Positions 54,472-63,483 are shown, counted from the stretch's first letter. The stretch is DNA of 64,000 bases from Mesorhizobium australicum (GCF_900177325.1 NZ_FXBL01000004.1:5337501-5401500), one strand, 5' to 3'. Notes: generated from the letters alone by a model not told the origin. Translations and numbers: made by a program.

Positions 54472-55629
54472 TCACCGGCCGCCGATGACGCCGATATAGT
54501 CCGACACCCAGCGATAATACGGCACGCAGGCATCGCCCTGGGTGGCGCATTTCGAGGTCGGCGTCGTCCAGAACTTCACCTTCTCGAAATTGTCCATGCC
54601 ATTCGCGGTGCAGGTTTCCTTGGTCGACATGCCGCTGCCGTTGGTGCAGGCGGCCGGCACCGACGGGTTTGCGCCGAACCAGACGCCGAGGTCGCTCTGC
54701 AGGTTGGACGACAGCTGGTGCTCGAACCACATGTAGGAGCAGTTCGGGTTCGCCGCGTCGACATGCATCATCGTCGTGTCGGCCCAGCCGGTGACGCCCT
54801 CTTCCGGGAACACGGAGGCGACCGGCTGGTTCTCGCTCTTCAGGAGGTTGACCTGGAACGGCCATGAGCCGGAGGCGACGACGCCCTCGTTCTTGAAGTC
54901 GTCGATCTGGATGAAGGCGTCGTGCCAGTAGCGGCCGACCAGCGTCCGCTGCTGGCGCAGGAGGTCCAGCGCCGCCTTGTACTGGTCCTCGGTGAGCTGG
55001 TAGGGATCCTTGATGCCGAGATCCGGCTTGTGCGTCATCAGGTAGAGCGCGGCGTCGGCGATGTGGATCGGACCGTCATAGGCCTGCACCCGACCCTTGT
55101 TCGTCTTGCCGTCGTCCAGCGTCATCTCCTCGAACACGACCTTCCACGAGGTCGGCGGGGTCTTGATGACGTTGGTGTTGTACATCAGGACGTTCGGCCC
55201 CCACATGTACGGCACGCCGTAGTGCACGCCGTCGACCGTGTGCCAGGGCGCGTCCTTCAGGCGGTCGTCGATCGTCGACCAGCTCTTCACGAGGTCGATG
55301 TTGACCGGCTGCACGCGCTTGCCGGCGATGAGGCGCAGCGACGCGTCGCCCGAGGCGGTGACGAGGTCGAAGCCGCCCTCGTTCATCAGCGCGACCATCT
55401 CGTCCGAGGTGGCCGCCGTCTTGACGTTCACCTTGCAGCCCGTGGCGGCCTCGAACTTGGTCACCCAGTCGAAGGCCTTGTCGGTCTCGCCGCGCTCGAT
55501 ATAGCCGGCCCAGGCGACGATGTTGAGCTGGCCCTCGCCGGCGCCGATCTCCTTCACCTGCGCAAAGGCCGGAGCCGCGAAGGCGACGGCCAGCGTCATG
55601 GCGGTGCATGTCTTCAAAAGCGACTTCAT
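54472..55629 (-). CDS. potF: periplasmic polyamine-type substrate-binding protein (PotD/PotF)
   Basis: 385 residues with a signal peptide (MKSLLKTCTAMTLAVAFAAPAFA). NIVAWAGYIERGETDKAFDWVTKFEAATGCKV is the bacterial extracellular solute-binding (family 1/PotD) start. Start at 55629 (GGGAG 8 nt upstream), chosen over an ATG 15 nt earlier. It delivers ligand to PotHI. Four Cys in the C-terminal half could form disulfides. Specificity is inferred from patD. Confidence 0.9.
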   Translation of the reverse strand: MKSLLKTCTAMTLAVAFAAPAFAQVKEIGAGEGQLNIVAWAGYIERGETDKAFDWVTKFEAATGCKVNVKTAATSDEMVALMNEGGFDLVTASGDASLRLIAGKRVQPVNIDLVKSWSTIDDRLKDAPWHTVDGVHYGVPYMWGPNVLMYNTNVIKTPPTSWKVVFEEMTLDDGKTNKGRVQAYDGPIHIADAALYLMTHKPDLGIKDPYQLTEDQYKAALDLLRQQRTLVGRYWHDAFIQIDDFKNEGVVASGSWPFQVNLLKSENQPVASVFPEEGVTGWADTTMMHVDAANPNCSYMWFEHQLSSNLQSDLGVWFGANPSVPAACTNGSGMSTKETCTANGMDNFEKVKFWTTPTSKCATQGDACVPYYRWVSDYIGVIGGR

Positions 55630-55719
55630 GCCGAATTCTCCCATTGATCAGGGGCCGCGCTTCATCGGCGGCTTGGACCCTGTATGAAGAGTGCCATAAC
55701 CGTGTCCGTTCGCAATTTC

Positions 55720-55755
55720 ATTATACAGAACGGTGATATCGGTATTTCCGATATC
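55720..55755 (-). promoter_or_regulatory. pot operon promoter with GATATCGG palindrome
   Basis: On the minus strand a perfect -10 box TATAAT (55725-55720) is present without a good -35. The expected -35 place is covered by GATATCGG-N5-CCGATATC (55735-55755), a perfect 8-bp inverted repeat. This suggests control by an activator or repressor. A further AT-rich leader leads to potF. Confidence 0.55.
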
Positions 55756-55800
55756 AAAGCGCGCGAGAACGCTTATGCCGGGCCGTTGCAGTTGGTGTGG

Positions 55801-56400
55801 TTAGAATGTTTCTAGTTCGGACAGCGTAAGCGCGATGCCGGGCACCGAAGTGGACATGATCCTGTCCGTCTCCGCATGCTGACTGATTTCGCCATATCCT
55901 TCGAGACGAGGCTGGCGGTGGACGTGAATGACCCGCGACAGCGCGTCGACCACCCATAGTTCCGGAATGCCGAAGTCGGCATAGATGCGCGCTTTGCGCC
56001 CCAAATCCCACCGCAGGCTGGAATCAGCAACCTCGACCGCGAGGAGCGCCGTTCGCGGATTGAGCGCAGCGAGACCATCGGACTTGCGGAAGAAAATGAA
56101 GTCGGGCTCGACGAATGTGTCCTCGTTCAAGCGGAAAGTGGTTTCCTGGGCGAAAATGATCTCTCTCGGGCGAATATCCGCGAAATAAAGCGTGAGAGCA
56201 ACCTTGATGACCTCATGCTGAATGCCCTTCGAGTTCATGGGCACGATCTCCCCGCCGATCAACTCGAAGCGCTCGTCCTCATCGAACAGCCCGAGCCGCG
56301 TCGCCTCCTCGATTTCGGCAACGCTCCAGCGCCGGCGCGGCAGGCCTTCGGCGGCTTGCGTCGTCATCGACAGGTCCGGCGATCGGAACGGCTGGTTCAT
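55801..56400 (-). CDS. Uma2 family endonuclease-like protein
   Basis: 199 residues. The restriction-endonuclease-like core is visible: FELIGGEIVPM (about 45-55), VEPDFIFF (Asp near 98) and LAVEVADSS with a following Lys-Ala-Arg-Ile-Tyr. Uma2 proteins (DUF820) are common and mostly uncharacterised. It sits alone 171 bp upstream of the pot operon on the same strand. Confidence 0.85.
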   Translation of the reverse strand: MNQPFRSPDLSMTTQAAEGLPRRRWSVAEIEEATRLGLFDEDERFELIGGEIVPMNSKGIQHEVIKVALTLYFADIRPREIIFAQETTFRLNEDTFVEPDFIFFRKSDGLAALNPRTALLAVEVADSSLRWDLGRKARIYADFGIPELWVVDALSRVIHVHRQPRLEGYGEISQHAETDRIMSTSVPGIALTLSELETF

Positions 56401-56452
56401 GGCGGCACTCTAACATCGAACCCGGATGAGGCCAATTACCCGAGGCTCAGCC

Positions 56453-57361
56453 TCACCTTTGCCTCAACGTCCTCTGCCCCTGCGCGATGCCGATGAAATC
56501 GCGCGCGGATTGCTGCAGGCCGAGGCCGCGGCGCCACACCATGCCGACCTGCACGACCGGCAGGGCGCCGGAGATGTCGCGGCTTTCGATGCGGTCGCCT
56601 TCAAGTGACCACGGCCGGTAGACGAGGTCGGGCAGGAGCGCCACGCCGGCCCCGGTCGCCACCAGGCTGCGTACCGCCTCGACCGAGCGCGTGCGGAAGG
56701 CGACATGCGGGCGGGCGCCCAGCGCCATGAGCAGCTTGCCCGTGTTCTCCTCGATCTCGTCGATGGTCAGCATGATCAGCGGCTCGGTGGCCACGTCGGC
56801 CAGAGAGATGATCTCGGCCGTCGCCAGCGGATGGCCGAGCGGCAGCCAAAGGCGGTAGGGCGAGGTTTCGAGGATCTCCGCCTGCAGCGCCATGCGGTCG
56901 CGCAGGTTGGAGATGACCATCACCGCTATGTCGAGCTCGCCGCCGACCAAAAGGTGCTCGAGATAGTCGCCATTGTCCTCGATGGCCGTAACTTCGACGC
57001 CTGGAAAGGCGCGGCGGTAGCGCGCCAGCAGGTCGGACAACACATAGCCAGCGACCAGCGACGTGACGCCGAGTTGAAGGCGCCCCGACGCCTGCTCCGC
57101 CTCGCCGGAGAAGGTGCGGCGCGCGTCGGAGACGTCGGCCAGGATCTTCGTCGCATGGCGCAGGAACTGGTGACCCTTGTGGGTGATGTTCAGGCCGCGC
57201 GGATGGCGCTCGAACAGGTTCACGCCGAGATCCGTCTCCAGTTCCTTGATCGCCTCGGTGACCGCGGATTGCGAGATCGACAGGATCTGTGCCGCGCGCG
57301 ACACGCCGCCCTGCTCGGCGACGGCGACGAAATACTGCAGCTGGCGAAGCGTGAAGGCCAT
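56453..57361 (-). CDS. LysR family transcriptional regulator
   Basis: 302 residues. N-terminal winged HTH LRQLQYFVAVAEQGGVSRAAQILSISQSAVTEAIKELE and a periplasmic-binding-like effector domain (about 90-300) with LGVTSLVAGYVLSDLL. Divergent from the Rrf2 gene with 74 bp between. Target not obvious; the pot/pat genes downstream and the Rrf2 operon are candidates. Confidence 0.92.
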   Translation of the reverse strand: MAFTLRQLQYFVAVAEQGGVSRAAQILSISQSAVTEAIKELETDLGVNLFERHPRGLNITHKGHQFLRHATKILADVSDARRTFSGEAEQASGRLQLGVTSLVAGYVLSDLLARYRRAFPGVEVTAIEDNGDYLEHLLVGGELDIAVMVISNLRDRMALQAEILETSPYRLWLPLGHPLATAEIISLADVATEPLIMLTIDEIEENTGKLLMALGARPHVAFRTRSVEAVRSLVATGAGVALLPDLVYRPWSLEGDRIESRDISGALPVVQVGMVWRRGLGLQQSARDFIGIAQGQRTLRQR

Positions 57362-57400
57362 GGCGCCGACTTTGACCACGCCGCGCCGGAATTGGGAAGC

Positions 57401-57435
57401 TTGACGGGTCGATGATTCGTAACTATTAAAGTTAC
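57401..57435 (+). promoter_or_regulatory. leaderless promoter and operator of Rrf2 operon
   Basis: TTGACG (57401-57406), 17-bp spacer, TATTAA (57424-57429): the expected start of transcription falls on the A of the ATG at 57436. GTAAC-N7-GTTAC (57419-57435) is an exact inverted repeat covering the -10 box and ending at the start codon. No Shine-Dalgarno exists. It would be an autorepressed leaderless gene. Confidence 0.6.
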
Positions 57436-57885
57436 ATGAAACGCAACTCGCGACTCTCCGCCTCCCTTCACGCGCTGGTGCACATGGCGCAGGTGCCCGA
57501 CCAACCGATGACCTCGGAGGAGATCGCCGGGTGGCTGCACACCAATCCGGTGGTCGTGCGGCGCATGGTGGCAGGCCTGCGCGAGGCGGGCATCCTCTCG
57601 GCCGCGCGCGGACATGGCGGCGGCTGGACGCTCGCGAGGCCCGCCACGTCAATCTCGCTGGCGGATGTGGCCACGGCACTGGAGGAGAGCTTCCTGTCGA
57701 TCAATACGCAACCGGAAAACCCGAGCTGTCTCGTCGAGAGGTCCGTCAACCGCCACCTCGACGGCTTCCGGCTCGAGGTCGAGCAATTGCTGGCGGCGAA
57801 ACTGGCGCGCGTGACGCTCGCCGACATCGCCACCGAATGCGGCGAAGGCATCGCCGCCTACAAGGAGAACAGACATGCAGTATGA
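57436..57885 (+). CDS. Rrf2 family transcriptional regulator
   Basis: 149 residues. HTH at 28-60 (MTSEEIAGWLHTNPVVVRRMVAGLREAGILS) and the Rrf2 wing SAARGHGGGWTLARPATSISLADV. Only two Cys (near 97 and 134), so an IscR-like three-Cys Fe-S site is not present; thiol-based sensing remains possible. It overlaps the downstream flavoprotein gene by 11 bp and probably controls it. Confidence 0.9.
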   Translation: MKRNSRLSASLHALVHMAQVPDQPMTSEEIAGWLHTNPVVVRRMVAGLREAGILSAARGHGGGWTLARPATSISLADVATALEESFLSINTQPENPSCLVERSVNRHLDGFRLEVEQLLAAKLARVTLADIATECGEGIAAYKENRHAV

Positions 57886-58768
57886 CGTTGCAATCGTGGG
57901 CGGCAGCTTTGCCGGCCTGTCCGCCGCGCTCCAGATCGCCCGCGGCAAGCGCAGAGTGGTCGTGGTCGACGCCGGCCTGCCGCGCAACCGCTTCGCCTCG
58001 CACTCGCACGGGTTCCTGACGCGCGATGGCGCGACCCCTCCCGACATGCTGCGAGAGGCGCGCCGCCAGTTGCTCGACTACCCGACCGCTGAAATCGTCG
58101 ACGGTATCGTCGAGGCAGCCGAGGGGCAGGCAGGCGACTTCTCCCTCCGGCTCGCCGGCGGCAACGCCCTGTCGGCGCGCAGGCTGGTCCTTGCCGGCGG
58201 CGTCAGCGACACCTTGCCGGATATTCCGGGCCTCGCCGGCGAATGGGGGCGCCGCGTCATCCACTGCCCCTATTGCCATGGCTACGAGTTCGGCGACGGG
58301 CCGTTCGGTGTGCTGGCGACGGAGCCGATGGCCTTCATGAAGGCGCTGCTGGTGTCCGACTGGGGGCCGGTAAAACTCTTCCTCAACGATGCGCTGTCGC
58401 CCGACGCCGAGCAGACCGCGAAGCTGAGTGCGCGGGGCGTCAGCCTCGTCCCCGGCCGGGTCGAGGGCGTCTCCTCGCATGAAGACGGCCTGTCGATCCA
58501 GGTCGCCGGGGCAGCAGCAACGTCGGTCGCGGCGCTGTTCGTGGCGCCGAAAACCATTCTTTCGAGCGACCTGCCGCACCAGCTGGGCTGCACGCTGGCG
58601 GAGGGACCGATGGGCGCATTCATCTCCGTCGACGAGCGCAAGAACACCAATGTGCCCGGCGTTTTCGCCGCGGGAGACATCGCGCGGCCGATGCCGACGG
58701 TCGCGCTGGCCGTCGCGGACGGTGCAATGGCGGGCGCGGCGGCGCATCAGTCGCTGATCTTCGAGTAA
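57875..58768 (+). CDS. thioredoxin-reductase-like NAD(P)/FAD oxidoreductase
   Basis: 297 residues. FAD site IVGGSFAGLSAAL at the N-terminus, the redox pair CPYC in IHCPYCHGYEFG (near 130), and GVFAAGDIARPMPTVA at the C-terminus. Similar to the CPYC-type TrxR homologues that pair with Rrf2 regulators, which may reduce small molecules or AhpF-like partners rather than thioredoxin. Overlaps the regulator gene. Confidence 0.9.
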   Translation: MQYDVAIVGGSFAGLSAALQIARGKRRVVVVDAGLPRNRFASHSHGFLTRDGATPPDMLREARRQLLDYPTAEIVDGIVEAAEGQAGDFSLRLAGGNALSARRLVLAGGVSDTLPDIPGLAGEWGRRVIHCPYCHGYEFGDGPFGVLATEPMAFMKALLVSDWGPVKLFLNDALSPDAEQTAKLSARGVSLVPGRVEGVSSHEDGLSIQVAGAAATSVAALFVAPKTILSSDLPHQLGCTLAEGPMGAFISVDERKNTNVPGVFAAGDIARPMPTVALAVADGAMAGAAAHQSLIFE

Positions 58769-58835
58769 GCGCGCGTTGACAAGCGGGCATCGCATGCGCG
58801 AGATGCCCGCGTCCATCGATCGCGCACCGGGACAG

Positions 58836-59714
58836 ATGATCGACCCCATCACCCGCATAGCCGTCCTGCCGCTCTGGACGGGCCAGGTTCATACGACCCT
58901 CCTGCCGGGCGGACTGGGCAACCAGAGCTATATCGTCGAAGATGACGGCCGGAAGTATGTCGTGCGCTTCGGGCGCGACTATCCGGTGCAGCATGTCTAC
59001 CGCGCCTGGGAGCTGATGGTCTCGCAGGCGGCGCACCGCGCCGGCTTCGCCTCGGAGATCGTCTATACCGGCCCCGGCGTCTTCGTTGGCGTCTACATCG
59101 ACGGCAAGAACTGCTCGCCGCAGGAGGTGCGCGCCAAGGCCGACGACATCGTGCGCCTCGTCAAGCGGTTCCACACGGAGATGCCGCCCCATATCTCCGG
59201 CGCGGCGCATATGTTCTGGCCGTTCCACACGGTGCGGGACTATGCCCGCACCATGCGCAGCGAGCGGCATCGCAACGCCCATCTGGTCGAAGAGTGGTTC
59301 GCCGTGTCGGAGGAGCTTGAAAACGCCCAGGCCGCGTTGCCGATCGTGTTCGGGCACAACGATCTCGTCTGCCGCAACATTGTCGACGACGGCGAACGGA
59401 TCTGGTTCGTCGACTACGAGCATGCCGGCTTCACCACATCGGTCTGCGATCTCGCCGGCCTCGCCTCGCATTCGTCCTTTGACGACGCGCAGATCGACCA
59501 TGTGCTCGATCTCTATTTCGGCGCGGACCTCACGCCGGACGTGCGCCGCTCCTTCGACGCGGCCTTGGCGATCATGCCGCTGCGCGAGGCCCTTTGGGGA
59601 ATGCTCGCCGAAACGCATCTCGACATTCCGCATGTCGACTACGTCGCCTACGGGACCGAAAAGCTCGAAACCCACCGCAGGGCGCTGGAGCGCTTTCGGA
59701 GCCGCTACGGCTGA
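58836..59714 (+). CDS. choline kinase-type phosphotransferase
   Basis: 292 residues from the ATG at 58836; ATGs at 58794 and 58803 are alternatives. Aminoglycoside/choline kinase fold: GGLGNQSYIVED near the N-terminus, catalytic HNDLVCRNIV (Brenner motif) and DYEHAGF for metal. Substrate unknown; choline or a related amino alcohol is plausible. It converges with the methyltransferase gene and overlaps its end by 10 bp. Confidence 0.82.
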   Translation: MIDPITRIAVLPLWTGQVHTTLLPGGLGNQSYIVEDDGRKYVVRFGRDYPVQHVYRAWELMVSQAAHRAGFASEIVYTGPGVFVGVYIDGKNCSPQEVRAKADDIVRLVKRFHTEMPPHISGAAHMFWPFHTVRDYARTMRSERHRNAHLVEEWFAVSEELENAQAALPIVFGHNDLVCRNIVDDGERIWFVDYEHAGFTTSVCDLAGLASHSSFDDAQIDHVLDLYFGADLTPDVRRSFDAALAIMPLREALWGMLAETHLDIPHVDYVAYGTEKLETHRRALERFRSRYG

Positions 59715-60346
59715 CGAACCCGGAACACGAACGCCTTCACCGTTACTGCCGGCTCCGCCACGGCAAAGGCCCGGAACGACGGGCTCTCCTCGATCCGCGC
59801 CCAGCGGCCGGCGCTCTCGAGTTCGGTGAATTTCGCCCGGAAACCGCCCTTGTCCAGCACGCTGTCGCGCACGGTAAAGATCAGCGCGCCGCCCGGCCGG
59901 ACGATCCGCGCCATATCGTCCAGGCTCGACGCCGGCGCGTGGCCTTCGGTGAACACGCCGGTCGACAAGACGGCCGCATAGGCGCCGTCGGCGAGCGGCA
60001 GCCTGGCGCCGAGCGCGGCCTCGACAAGATTGCGATAGACGCCGCGACCGCGCGCCAGCGCCAGCATCTCGGACGACATGTCGAGCCCGTCGATATCCTG
60101 GTATCCCAAGGCAGCGAGATACGGCCCGGACAGGCCGGAGCCACATCCGGCGTCCAGCAGCGGCCCGGCCTCGACCGGCACATGCCGCGCGACCCAGGCC
60201 GCGATGACGAAGGGCAGGCAATAACCGAGCGCGGCGGTCTCGCGGTCGTAGCCGTTCGACCAGGCGGCATAGGCGACGGCGAGTTCGGCCTCGCTCTTCG
60301 CCGCATAGACCTGGTTCAACGCATCGCTTGCCTCGTCCGCGCTCAT
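59705..60346 (-). CDS. class I SAM-dependent methyltransferase
   Basis: 213 residues. SAM motif I LLDAGCGSGLSG (about 63-74), motif II DGLDMSSEML, post-I SLDDMARIVRPGGALIF. It overlaps the permease gene by 4 bp at its start, so it is the last gene of the ABC operon. Small-molecule substrate unknown. Confidence 0.85.
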   Translation of the reverse strand: MSADEASDALNQVYAAKSEAELAVAYAAWSNGYDRETAALGYCLPFVIAAWVARHVPVEAGPLLDAGCGSGLSGPYLAALGYQDIDGLDMSSEMLALARGRGVYRNLVEAALGARLPLADGAYAAVLSTGVFTEGHAPASSLDDMARIVRPGGALIFTVRDSVLDKGGFRAKFTELESAGRWARIEESPSFRAFAVAEPAVTVKAFVFRVRQP

Positions 60347-61146
60347 GCCTCGCTCCTGTAGCGCATTCTCCGTTCAAGGCCCCTCAGCGCCAGCGACAGC
60401 GATATGGTCAGCAGCAGGTAGATGTAGGCCACGATCGAATAGGTCTCGAAGAACCGGAACGAGCCGGCGGCGTAGACCTTGCCCATCTGCGTGATGTCGG
60501 CGACGCCGAGCACGGAGACCAGCGAGGAATCCTTCACCATCGCGATGAAATCGTTGCTGTAGGGCGGCAGGATGGTGCGGAAGGCCTGCGGCCAGACGAT
60601 ATGCCGGAACCGCTGCGCACGCGTGAGGCCGAGGGTCTTGGCGGCGTCTATCTGGCCTTCCGGCACCGACTGGATGCCGGCCCGGAAAATCTCGGCGATG
60701 AAGGACGAATAGGCGATCATCAGCGCGATGACCGCGCGCCAGAGCAGCGACACGTCCCGCACCTGCATCTCGCCGAGCAGGCCGGCCGCCTGGAGGGGCG
60801 CGGTCAATGCATTCCACAGCGCGACGAAGGCCGGCACGCCGGCAAAGGCGATCCAGAACAGGAGGACCAGGATCGGCACGCCACGTATGATCTCGATGTA
60901 GAAGCGCGCGACCTGGCTCAGCACCTTCGACCGCGACAGGCCCATCAATGCCACGCCGAGCCCCAGCGCCGAGGCAAGCGCGAAGGCGACGATCGTCACG
61001 AAGATGGTGATGCCGATCCCCTTCGCGACCGTGACGAAGATCTGCGCGTAGAGATCACTCGCGGCGATCGACAGCGCCGCGGCGATCCCGACGAGGACGG
61101 CGGCGACAAGCCAGTAGGGAAAGTCCCGTGAAGGTGGCGGAGCCAC
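60343..61146 (-). CDS. amino-acid-type ABC transporter permease
   Basis: 267 residues from a GTG. Membrane helices and the HisM/GlnP-type EAA loop GQIDAAKTLGLTRAQRFRHIVWPQA are clear; RGVPILVLLFW is typical. It belongs to the polar amino acid/opine group. No second permease or ATPase gene is in this cluster. Confidence 0.88.
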   Translation of the reverse strand: MAPPPSRDFPYWLVAAVLVGIAAALSIAASDLYAQIFVTVAKGIGITIFVTIVAFALASALGLGVALMGLSRSKVLSQVARFYIEIIRGVPILVLLFWIAFAGVPAFVALWNALTAPLQAAGLLGEMQVRDVSLLWRAVIALMIAYSSFIAEIFRAGIQSVPEGQIDAAKTLGLTRAQRFRHIVWPQAFRTILPPYSNDFIAMVKDSSLVSVLGVADITQMGKVYAAGSFRFFETYSIVAYIYLLLTISLSLALRGLERRMRYRSEA

Positions 61147-61147
61147 G

Positions 61148-61645
61148 TCAGCGCGCCTTGCGGCGGATGAAGAACTGCTCGCGCACGCCGCCGCTCCACT
61201 GGTCCTCGTCGTTTTCCGTCACCAGCTTGAAACCATGCCTTTCGTAGAGCCCGCGCGCCGCGTCGAGCCCAGCGAAGGTCGTCAGCCAGACCTGCGGGAC
61301 AGCACGCTTGTCGCAGAACGCGATGGCGCGGGACATCAGTTCCTTGCCAAGTCCCTTGCCGCGCGTCGCCGAGGACACGATGAACCAGCGCAAGTGCGCG
61401 CCCCGTGGTCCGCCACCGGAGATATCGATCGTCACCGAGCCGGCGAGGCGGCCTTCGCCGTCCCAGGCGGTCAGGAAGAGGTCGCGGTCCGCTTCCATCC
61501 GGCGCAGGAACTCGGCCATCTCCAGCGCCACCTTGGTCTCGAACTCGATGCCGAAACCCCAGGCGTCGCGGTAGTAGTCCATATGCAGGCCGACCACGCC
61601 GGCAAGGCTGCCGGGTCTGTAGCCGTCGAATGTGTATTCACTCAT
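61148..61645 (-). CDS. GNAT family N-acetyltransferase
   Basis: 165 residues. Acetyl-CoA site SSATRGKGLGKELMSRAI with the Arg-x2-Gly-x-Gly/Ala pattern; C-terminal YERHGFKLV is standard. It lies inside the ABC importer operon between the binding protein (10 bp) and the permease (1 bp). It may acetylate the imported amine or amino acid. ATG at 61645. Confidence 0.85.
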   Translation of the reverse strand: MSEYTFDGYRPGSLAGVVGLHMDYYRDAWGFGIEFETKVALEMAEFLRRMEADRDLFLTAWDGEGRLAGSVTIDISGGGPRGAHLRWFIVSSATRGKGLGKELMSRAIAFCDKRAVPQVWLTTFAGLDAARGLYERHGFKLVTENDEDQWSGGVREQFFIRRKAR

Positions 61646-61655
61646 GGCCGCCCGC

Positions 61656-62447
61656 TCAGGGCTTGTAATCGACGAACCATTTCTGCGTGATCGCGTCGAA
61701 CGTGCCGTCGGCCTTGAGCGCCGCGATGCCGGCATTGATCGGCGCGACGAGGTCCGAGCTCTTGGGGAAGATGAAGCCGAACTCTTCCGCCTGCAGCGGT
61801 GCGCCCACCATCTTGAGCTTGCCGCCGGAGGCGGCAACCAGCGCCTTGCCGCCGGCACTGTCTGTGAGCACCAGATCGACGTCGCCGGCCTGGAGTGCGG
61901 CGACCGAGGCCGCGAAGGTCTCGAACAGCTTGATGCGCGGATTGGCCTCGTTGCCGTCGAGCACGTTGTAGACCGCGACGTAGAAGGGCGAGGTGCCCGC
62001 CTGCGCGCCGACAAGCAGCTTGTCGTCGGCCGCAAAAGCCTTAGGCTCGGAGAAGCGGCTCTCGTCGGCCCTGACCAGCATGAAGATCTCGGAGAGCATG
62101 TAGGGATCGGAGAAGTCGACCTTCTCCTTGCGCTCGTCCTTGATGGTGATGCCGGTCATGCCCATGTCGTACTGCTTGTCGGAGACGGCCTGGATCATCG
62201 CGTCCCACGACGTGTTCTGGTACTCGACGGAGAAGTTGAGCTTCTCGGCGAGCGCGGCCATCGCATCATATTCCCAGCCGACCGGCTGGCCGGTCTTCGG
62301 GTCGACGAACTGCAGCGGGAAGTAGGCGTTCTCGGTGACGACCACGATCTTCTTGCCGCCGAGATCGGGGAGCGCCTGGGCGGCCGCCAATGCCGGCAGC
62401 AGGATGGCCGCGACGAGGCCGGCAAGAAACACTCTCAGCTTGGTCAT
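61656..62447 (-). CDS. periplasmic amino-acid-type substrate-binding protein
   Basis: 263 residues with a signal peptide (MTKLRVFLAGLVAAILLPALAAA). Family 3 solute-binding features: NAYFPLQFVDPKTGQPVGWEYDAM, GMTGITIKDERKEKVDFSDPY, and the late AINAGIAALKADGTFDAI. First gene of the operon. Ligand is a polar amino acid or related compound. ATG at 62447 with CCGGAG 6 nt upstream. Confidence 0.9.
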   Translation of the reverse strand: MTKLRVFLAGLVAAILLPALAAAQALPDLGGKKIVVVTENAYFPLQFVDPKTGQPVGWEYDAMAALAEKLNFSVEYQNTSWDAMIQAVSDKQYDMGMTGITIKDERKEKVDFSDPYMLSEIFMLVRADESRFSEPKAFAADDKLLVGAQAGTSPFYVAVYNVLDGNEANPRIKLFETFAASVAALQAGDVDLVLTDSAGGKALVAASGGKLKMVGAPLQAEEFGFIFPKSSDLVAPINAGIAALKADGTFDAITQKWFVDYKP

Positions 62448-62542
62448 CTCGAACTCCGGACGTTCCTTGAAAGGGTGATGCAAATCTACCCGCCCGGCAC
62501 GGGCTTGCAAGGCATGGAGCGCCGGCGAGGGCCATACAAACG

Positions 62543-62570
62543 AAAAAGGCGCGGATCTCGCCGCGCCTTT
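62543..62570 (-). terminator. rho-independent terminator of rplS
   Basis: A perfect 10-bp stem (62545-62554 with 62561-62570), 6-nt loop; on the minus strand it is followed by TTTTT. 28 bp beyond the L19 stop. Confidence 0.9.
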
Positions 62571-62597
62571 CCGGAATTCAGACTGTGGTGTCGAGCC

Positions 62598-63134
62598 TTA
62601 CTCGCTGGCAGCTTCCGCTGCCTTGGCGGCCTCGGCAGCGGCCTTGGCCTCGGCGGCGTCCTGGGCTGCCTTTTCCTTCGCCAGCGCCTCGGCGGCGGCG
62701 ATCTTCTCGGCCTCGATGCGGGCGCGCTCGGCGTTCAGCGCATCGCGCTCGGCGTCGTTCAGCTTGCGGGCGCGCACGCCGGTGTTCTCGGAGATGCGGG
62801 CCGACTTGCCGCGACGGTCGCGCAGGTAATAGAGCTTGGCGCGGCGCACCTTGCCGCGGCGGACGATCTCGACCGCCTCGACCAGCGGCGAATAGACGGG
62901 GAACACGCGCTCGACGCCCTCGCCATAGGAGATCTTGCGAACGGTGAAGCTTTCCTGGAAGCCGGCGCCCTTGCGCGCGATGCAGACGCCTTCATAGGCC
63001 TGCACGCGGGTGCGGCTGCCTTCGGTGACGCGCACCTGGACGCGGACGGTATCGCCGGGCTGGAACTCGGGGAACTTGCGCTTTTCTTCGATCTTCGCGG
63101 CCTGCTCGGCCTCAAGCTGACGGATGATATCCAT
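62598..63134 (-). CDS. rplS: 50S ribosomal protein L19
   Basis: 178 residues, of which 1-120 are the usual L19 ([38 protein letters not shown] ... [10 protein letters not shown]). The rest is an Ala/Glu/Lys-rich helical tail ([21 protein letters not shown]) typical of Rhizobiales. Located at the 30S-50S interface. Here it is alone, not with rpsP-rimM-trmD in view. Confidence 0.97.
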   Translation of the reverse strand: MDIIRQLEAEQAAKIEEKRKFPEFQPGDTVRVQVRVTEGSRTRVQAYEGVCIARKGAGFQESFTVRKISYGEGVERVFPVYSPLVEAVEIVRRGKVRRAKLYYLRDRRGKSARISENTGVRARKLNDAERDALNAERARIEAEKIAAAEALAKEKAAQDAAEAKAAAEAAKAAEAASE

Positions 63135-63417
63135 CGTCGGAACCTTTCTTTCGTTGTTCGCCAGCCAGAGCGCCCGACGCTTGCCGATCAGTTCCTGACC
63201 GTTCGGCTATGCCCTCCGGCAACGGAGAAGCAGGGGCGAATTCACTTGGGTCTTGGTTACGGCACCGGGAATTCCCGATTTCCGGGCGTGCGGATACACC
63301 ATCGCGAGCGGATTGTCACCACCGCGCGATGATTTTCTGGCAACGAACCGCGGAACTTCCCGGGTTGGCGATCGAGACGTCGGCACACCGCTACGCCCGA
63401 GTGAGGCGTATCACCGA

Positions 63418-63451
63418 TTGAACCGCGCGATTTCCGACGCTATATTGCGTC
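63418..63451 (+). promoter_or_regulatory. promoter and operator of ParS/RES operon
   Basis: TTGAAC (63418-63423), exact 17-bp spacer, TATATT (63441-63446). GACGC-N6-GCGTC (63436-63451) is a perfect inverted repeat that holds the -10 box, so binding there would block RNA polymerase. It suits autorepression by the antitoxin. 63135-63417 shows no other gene. Confidence 0.65.
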
Positions 63452-63483
63452 AGGACAAGTGGCAGCATCTGAAGGTGATGCAA

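Noticed and set aside
63253..63483. Longer N-terminus of the ParS-like antitoxin
   Set aside because: The promoter with its dyad at 63418-63451 lies inside this stretch, so transcripts start after it.
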